Source of the DNA: Luteimonas kalidii
GTDB lineage: Bacteria > Pseudomonadota > Gammaproteobacteria > Xanthomonadales > Xanthomonadaceae
Assembly (NCBI RefSeq): GCF_029887935.1
Contig: NZ_JARXRO010000020.1
Span: 216,582 to 280,581, forward strand
DNA: 64,000 nt
Reading direction: 5' to 3'
How positions within the stretch are numbered: the stretch's first letter is position 1; every line of letters begins with the position of its first letter. The notes beneath the pieces are model-generated. The model had not been told where the DNA came from. It ran no database searches and saw only the letters and a list, made by a program, of their open reading frames with translations. The position numbers and the translations under genes were made by a program. This document shows, one piece after another, positions 60,263-64,000 of the stretch.

Positions 60263-61528
60263 ATGGCGAATCAAGAGGCGAAACGCCCCCAAGGCTGGCT
60301 GTTCTCCGCACTGGTGTTCGGTGCAATGGGGATCCCCGGAGGGTCGCAGGCCGTAGCGACGCAGGCGGGGATGCCGGGCGCGGGTCACGCCGGTCCCGAG
60401 GCCGCTGTGGCCAGCGCACCGCGGCACGAGTCCGCCGACCGGCCGCGGGCGCGCGAGGCCGGCGTCGTCATCGGCGTGCTGCCGACCGGGCCGCGCAACG
60501 CGATCGTCGACGTTCCCGGGGTCGCGGTGGGGCACGCCACCGTGGTGGAGGGCGCCGGCATCCGCACCGGCGTCACCGCGATCCTGCCGCACGGCGGCGA
60601 CCTGTACCGCGAGCGCGTTCCCGCGGCGATCGTGGTCGGCAACGGCTACGGCAAGCTCGTCGGCGTCACCCAGGTCGACGAACTGGGCGAGCTCGAAACC
60701 CCGATCCTGCTGACCGGCACGCTGGCGGTGTGGCGCGCGGCCGACGCGCTGGTGTCCTGGCAGCTGGCGCGGCCGGGCATGGCCGACGTGCGCTCGCTCA
60801 ACCCGGTGGTGGGCGAGACCAACGACGGCTACCTCAACGACATCCGCGCGCGCCCCCTGCAGGCGGCGCACGTCGTGCAGGCCCTGGAGTCCGCGTCCGT
60901 CGACAACGTCGAGGAAGGCGCGATCGGTGCCGGCACCGGAACGGTCGCGTTCGGATGGAAGGGCGGCATCGGCACCAGTTCGCGGCGGATCGACGCGGCC
61001 CGGGGGGGCTATACGGTGGGCGTGCTGGTCCAGAGCAACTACGGCGGCCGGCTGACGATCGGCGGCGTGGCGCTCGACGACGTGCAGCCGGTCCGCGCCG
61101 ACGCGGATCCGCCCCCGGCCGCGTCGCCTCCGACCGGTGACGGGAGTGTCATGATCGTGATCGCCACCGATGCGCCGCTCGACGCGCGCCTGCTGCGACG
61201 CCTGGGTGCGCGCGCCCTGCTCGGCATCGGCCGCACCGGCGGATCGATGAGCAACGGCTCGGGCGACTACGTGATCGCGTTCGCGACCGCGCCCAGGGTG
61301 CGCGCCGCGACCGGCAGCACCGGCCCGCAGGCCCGCGAGGTGTTGCCCAACGACGCGATGACGCCGCTGTTCGACGCCGTGGTCGAGGCGACCGAGGAAG
61401 CGGTGGTGAATTCGCTGTTCCGCGCCCACGCCGTCTCCGGACACCGCGGCACCGTGCAGGCGCTGCCGCTGGAGCGCGTCGTGCCGAGGTTGCGTCCGGT
61501 GCCGATGCCGGCAGCCGGAGCGCGCTGA
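60263..61528 (+). CDS. P1-family (DmpA/BapA-like) aminopeptidase
   Basis: A 421-residue N-terminal-nucleophile enzyme. It would be cut into two chains before the nucleophilic serine in SMSNGSGDYVIAF. ARIVDVPGVAVGHATV-type sequence (AIVDVPGVAVGHATVV), GVTAILPHGG and NPVVGETNDGYLND are family signatures. Relatives release D-Ala or beta-amino acids from peptides. The first 60 residues contain a weakly hydrophobic segment that could be a signal, but export is uncertain. CTGGAG at 60251-60256 supports the ATG at 60263. It stands apart from the atp operon, beyond a terminator. Confidence 0.87.
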   Translation: MANQEAKRPQGWLFSALVFGAMGIPGGSQAVATQAGMPGAGHAGPEAAVASAPRHESADRPRAREAGVVIGVLPTGPRNAIVDVPGVAVGHATVVEGAGIRTGVTAILPHGGDLYRERVPAAIVVGNGYGKLVGVTQVDELGELETPILLTGTLAVWRAADALVSWQLARPGMADVRSLNPVVGETNDGYLNDIRARPLQAAHVVQALESASVDNVEEGAIGAGTGTVAFGWKGGIGTSSRRIDAARGGYTVGVLVQSNYGGRLTIGGVALDDVQPVRADADPPPAASPPTGDGSVMIVIATDAPLDARLLRRLGARALLGIGRTGGSMSNGSGDYVIAFATAPRVRAATGSTGPQAREVLPNDAMTPLFDAVVEATEEAVVNSLFRAHAVSGHRGTVQALPLERVVPRLRPVPMPAAGAR

Positions 61529-61595
61529 CCGGGTGCGTCGCACCCAAGGTGACGTACACGAGGACACCTGCCGCCGCGCGGCGGTTCGCTTGCGC

Positions 61596-61979
61596 TCAGC
61601 GCTTGTAGATCCAGTGCCGCGAGAGCACGAACCCGACCGCGCCGAGTGCGACTTCCACCACCGGCTTGGCCATCCAGGCCCAGCCCAGGCCGAGGACGTC
61701 GTCGATCGCGCCCATCGCCAGGGTGCTCACGGCGGTGGTGCACAGCCACATCAGGGCGAACCGCTGGAACTGCACACGCCCGACCGCGGTGTCGTCCCCG
61801 GCGAAGGTGAGCTTGCCGTTGAGCCAGTAGCCCAGCAGGGCGCCGCTCACGCGGCCGGTGATGTTGGCCGGCTCGATCAGCATGCCCAGGTGCGAGAGCC
61901 ACACGGTCACGCCCCAGTCGACCAGGTACTGCAGGCCACCGATCACGAGGTAGTGGCCGCCCTGACGGCGCAGGCTCAT
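61596..61979 (-). CDS. GtrA-family membrane protein
   Basis: A 127-residue protein with four helices. YLVIGGLQYLVDWGVTVWL and YWLNGKLTFAG fit the GtrA family, which helps move undecaprenyl-linked glucose or similar sugars across the membrane for surface glycan modification. The C-terminal FVLSRHWIYKR (a variant of FxxNRxWxF) supports this. The start at 61979 has GGAG upstream; the frame is open to 62156. No glycosyltransferase partner is adjacent in the window. Confidence 0.82.
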   Translation of the reverse strand: MSLRRQGGHYLVIGGLQYLVDWGVTVWLSHLGMLIEPANITGRVSGALLGYWLNGKLTFAGDDTAVGRVQFQRFALMWLCTTAVSTLAMGAIDDVLGLGWAWMAKPVVEVALGAVGFVLSRHWIYKR

Positions 61980-62401
61980 GGACCCGACTCCGGTTGCGGG
62001 CTGGGGTTGGCGGGCACGTTCATCGGCGGCAAGACTAACCGCAGCGGAGTGAATAGAACATTCCCGTATCGGCACGGGGAAGGCTTGCGGGGCGCTTGCG
62101 AGACGTGGAGGACCGAGGCATTCGCGTGGCGCGGGAAGTGGATGCATCGCGGCCACGTCCCGTTCCCGGGTGCGCTTCGCTTACCCGGGCTACGCGTCGC
62201 GCCGTCGCGCTTCGCCCGGGGAAAGCCCACGGCCGCAACCGGAGGGCCGCTCGCTTGTCCCCGGGCAACCGTCGCCCGGACCCCGCCACGGGCCGCCTTC
62301 GGGGTGCGCGCGATGCGGGACGGCGGCCCTCCCGCACCCCACGGGACGGACATCACGCCCGCACCGCCCTAGAATCGCGCTCTGGTCCCGCTGGAAGCCC
62401 C
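61980..62401. other. Intergenic region between gtrA-like gene and glmU
   Basis: A 422-base gap between divergent genes. It contains an inverted copy of the type A REP-like element (62165-62193). TAGAAT at 62370-62375 is a possible -10 for glmU, with no clear -35. I see no gene. Confidence 0.5.
62165..62193 (-). repeat. REP-like element, type A copy 3 (inverted)
   Basis: CCCGGGTGCGCTTCGCTTACCCGGG then CTAC, the reverse complement of the element at 33809-33837. The arms CCCGGGT and ACCCGGG are perfect. This shows the family is dispersed, not local to one cluster. Confidence 0.8.
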
Positions 62402-63769
62402 ATGAGCACGCCACTGCACGTCGTCATCCTCGCCGCCGGCGAGGGCAAGCGCATGAAATCGTCCCTGCCCAAGGTGCTGCAGAAGGTCGCGGGGCGGCCG
62501 ATGCTCGCGCACGTGATCGCCACCGCGCGCACGCTGCAGCCGGCAGGCGTCCATGTCGTCTACGGCCATGGCGGCGACCAGGTCCGCGCGGCCTTCGCCG
62601 ACCAGGACGACCTGCAGTGGGCCGAGCAGGCGCGCCAGCTCGGCACCGGCCACGCCGTGCAGCAGGCCATGCCCGACGTGCCCGACGATGCGCGCGTGCT
62701 GGTGATGTACGGCGACGCGCCCCTGTTCACCGCCGACACGCTGCGCCGCCTGCTCGCGACCGAAGGCCGGCTGGCGCTGCTGGTCGCCGAGCTCGACGAC
62801 CCCACCGGCTACGGACGCGTGCTGCGCGATGCGCAGGGGCACGTGGCCGCGGTGGTCGAGGAGAAGGACGCGAGCGACGAACAGCGCGCGGTGGGGCTGG
62901 TGAACACCGGCGTGATCGTGGCCGACGCCACCGCGCTCAAGGACTGGCTCTCGCGGCTGTCCAACGACAACGCCCAGGGCGAGTACTACCTGACCGACGT
63001 CGCCGGCATGGCCGCGGCCGACTTCACCGCGGCCGAGATCGTGCGCGTGGACGACGCGCGCGAGACCGAGGGCGCCAACGATCCCTGGCAGCTGGCCCAG
63101 CTCGAGCGCGCGTTCCAGCAGCGCGCGGTGCGGACGCTGTGCCTGCAGGGCGCGCGGGTCGCGGATCCGGCGCGGATCGACATCCGCGGCGAGGTGGTGG
63201 TGGGGCGCGACGTGGAGATCGACGTCGACGTGGTGTTCGAAGGCCGGGTGGAACTCGGCGACGGGGTGCGCATCGGGCCGTTTACTCGCCTCAAGGACGT
63301 GGTGCTGGGTCCCGGCACCGAGGTGCGCGCGCACTGCGACCTCGAGGGCGCGCGCGCGGAAGGCGCGGTCACCATCGGTCCGTTCGCGCGCCTGCGCCCC
63401 GGCACCGTGCTGGCCGACGGCGTGCACGTGGGCAACTTCGTCGAGACCAAGAACGCGGTGCTCGGCGTCGGCAGCAAGGCCAACCACCTGACCTACCTGG
63501 GCGACGCGCGGATCGGCGCGAAGGTCAACGTGGGCGCCGGCACCATCACCTGCAACTACGACGGGGTGAACAAGTCCAGGACCGTGATCGGCGACGGCGC
63601 CTTCATCGGTTCGAACACCGCGCTGGTGGCGCCGGTGACGGTAGGCGCGCAGGCGACGATCGGCGCGGGCTCGGTGATCAGCCACAACGCGCCGGACGGC
63701 CAGCTCACCGTGGCGCGTGCGCGACAGGTGGTGATCGAGGGCTGGACGCGGCCGCAGAAGAAGGCGTAG
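62402..63769 (+). CDS. glmU: Bifunctional UDP-N-acetylglucosamine pyrophosphorylase / glucosamine-1-phosphate acetyltransferase
   Basis: Makes UDP-GlcNAc for peptidoglycan and LPS. The 455 residues match the family. The N-terminal uridyltransferase has [20 protein letters not shown] and MYGDAPLF; the C-terminal left-handed beta-helix has [20 protein letters not shown] and [14 protein letters not shown], which contain the acetyltransferase active site. The ATG at 62402 follows CTGGAAG. In gammaproteobacteria glmU often follows the atp genes and precedes glmS; here two genes and an inverted segment intervene, and glmS is not visible before the window ends. Confidence 0.97.
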   Translation: MSTPLHVVILAAGEGKRMKSSLPKVLQKVAGRPMLAHVIATARTLQPAGVHVVYGHGGDQVRAAFADQDDLQWAEQARQLGTGHAVQQAMPDVPDDARVLVMYGDAPLFTADTLRRLLATEGRLALLVAELDDPTGYGRVLRDAQGHVAAVVEEKDASDEQRAVGLVNTGVIVADATALKDWLSRLSNDNAQGEYYLTDVAGMAAADFTAAEIVRVDDARETEGANDPWQLAQLERAFQQRAVRTLCLQGARVADPARIDIRGEVVVGRDVEIDVDVVFEGRVELGDGVRIGPFTRLKDVVLGPGTEVRAHCDLEGARAEGAVTIGPFARLRPGTVLADGVHVGNFVETKNAVLGVGSKANHLTYLGDARIGAKVNVGAGTITCNYDGVNKSRTVIGDGAFIGSNTALVAPVTVGAQATIGAGSVISHNAPDGQLTVARARQVVIEGWTRPQKKA

Positions 63770-63966
63770 GCGTCGCACGACCGGGCGCTACGCCCCTTGC
63801 GAATCGTCTGGCGCATGCGACTGCCTGCAATCACCCTGTGGATCCGGCGGCTCATCGCTTCATCCGAGGTTTTGGCGGAAGCCAAGGAACGTGCAGTCCG
63901 CGTTGAAGTGGATCCGGTCTTCGGGAAGACGCCGCGTCCTGCCGGCCGGGGGCCGCTTTTCCCTCG

Positions 63967-63987
63967 GTCAGGGCCTCCTGCCCTGAC
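63967..63987. other. Inverted repeat near the window end
   Basis: GTCAGGGC at 63967-63974 and GCCCTGAC at 63980-63987 around CTCCT. It lies about 200 bases past glmU in a gene-free stretch (63770-64000) and may be a terminator or a repeat; the context ends here. Confidence 0.4.
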
Positions 63988-64000
63988 TCGGGCGCGCGCC

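Overview
The window is a GC-rich (about 70%) gammaproteobacterial chromosome segment, most like a Lysobacteraceae/Xanthomonadaceae member of the Luteimonas/Lysobacter type. This rests on gene content and order: an E3 carrying its own lipoyl domains beside aceF, a YajQ-DUF1415 overlap, TyrA with an ACT domain, a fabA-fabB pair, atpIBEFHAGDC followed at a distance by glmU, and CCCGGGT/ACCCGGG REP-like repeats. No rRNA, tRNA, CRISPR array, insertion sequence or prophage was seen. The genus is an inference.

Layout. 1-7.3 kb: end of a DUF11-type surface protein, an M15 peptidase, the ergothioneine pair egtB-egtD, a TetR/metallo-hydrolase divergon with a near-perfect operator palindrome, a Lys/Ala-rich histone-like protein and a lipoprotein. 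7.3-20.2 kb: arylamine N-acetyltransferase, membrane proteins, a c-type-haem lipoprotein related to hydrazine synthase alpha, a GAF protein with a decayed GGDEF domain, a serine hydrolase coupled to an exported D-amino-acid-oxidase-like lipoprotein whose motifs are circularly permuted, an S9 peptidase and a GAF-GGDEF diguanylate cyclase. 20.2-23.8 kb: a minus-strand run (DUF4031, HipA-like kinase, DUF3037, DUF3297, msrB, YCII) and a DUF3016 protein. 23.9-29.1 kb: an L,D-transpeptidase/M23 pair, then an ankyrin lipoprotein followed by a large lipase-domain protein, interpreted as an immunity/effector pair, with a lower-GC tract across their junction. 29.3-33.6 kb: tesA divergent from the ybbA-ybbP export system and an S4 RNA-binding protein. 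33.6-34.0 kb: a REP-like repeat cluster. 34.0-45.1 kb: fabB-fabA, a DUF6249 protein opposite an ECF sigma factor, rsmC-rsuA-HAD phosphatase, yajQ-DUF1415, tyrA and an EamA transporter. 45.1-52.1 kb: OmpW, pyruvate dehydrogenase E2 (aceF), an MscS channel, an E3 (lpdA) with two lipoyl domains, and a beta-barrel protein. 52.6-60.0 kb: the complete F1Fo ATP synthase operon, punctuated by hairpins. 60.2-64.0 kb: a P1 peptidase, a GtrA-like protein and glmU.

Most genes are chromosomal housekeeping or envelope functions. The accessory-looking parts are the effector/immunity pair, the TetR/metallo-hydrolase divergon, the HipA/DUF3037 pair and the permuted oxidase. Translational coupling (ATGA overlaps) links egtB-egtD, oxidase-serine hydrolase, fabA-fabB, sigma-partner, rsmC-rsuA-HAD and atpI-atpB.
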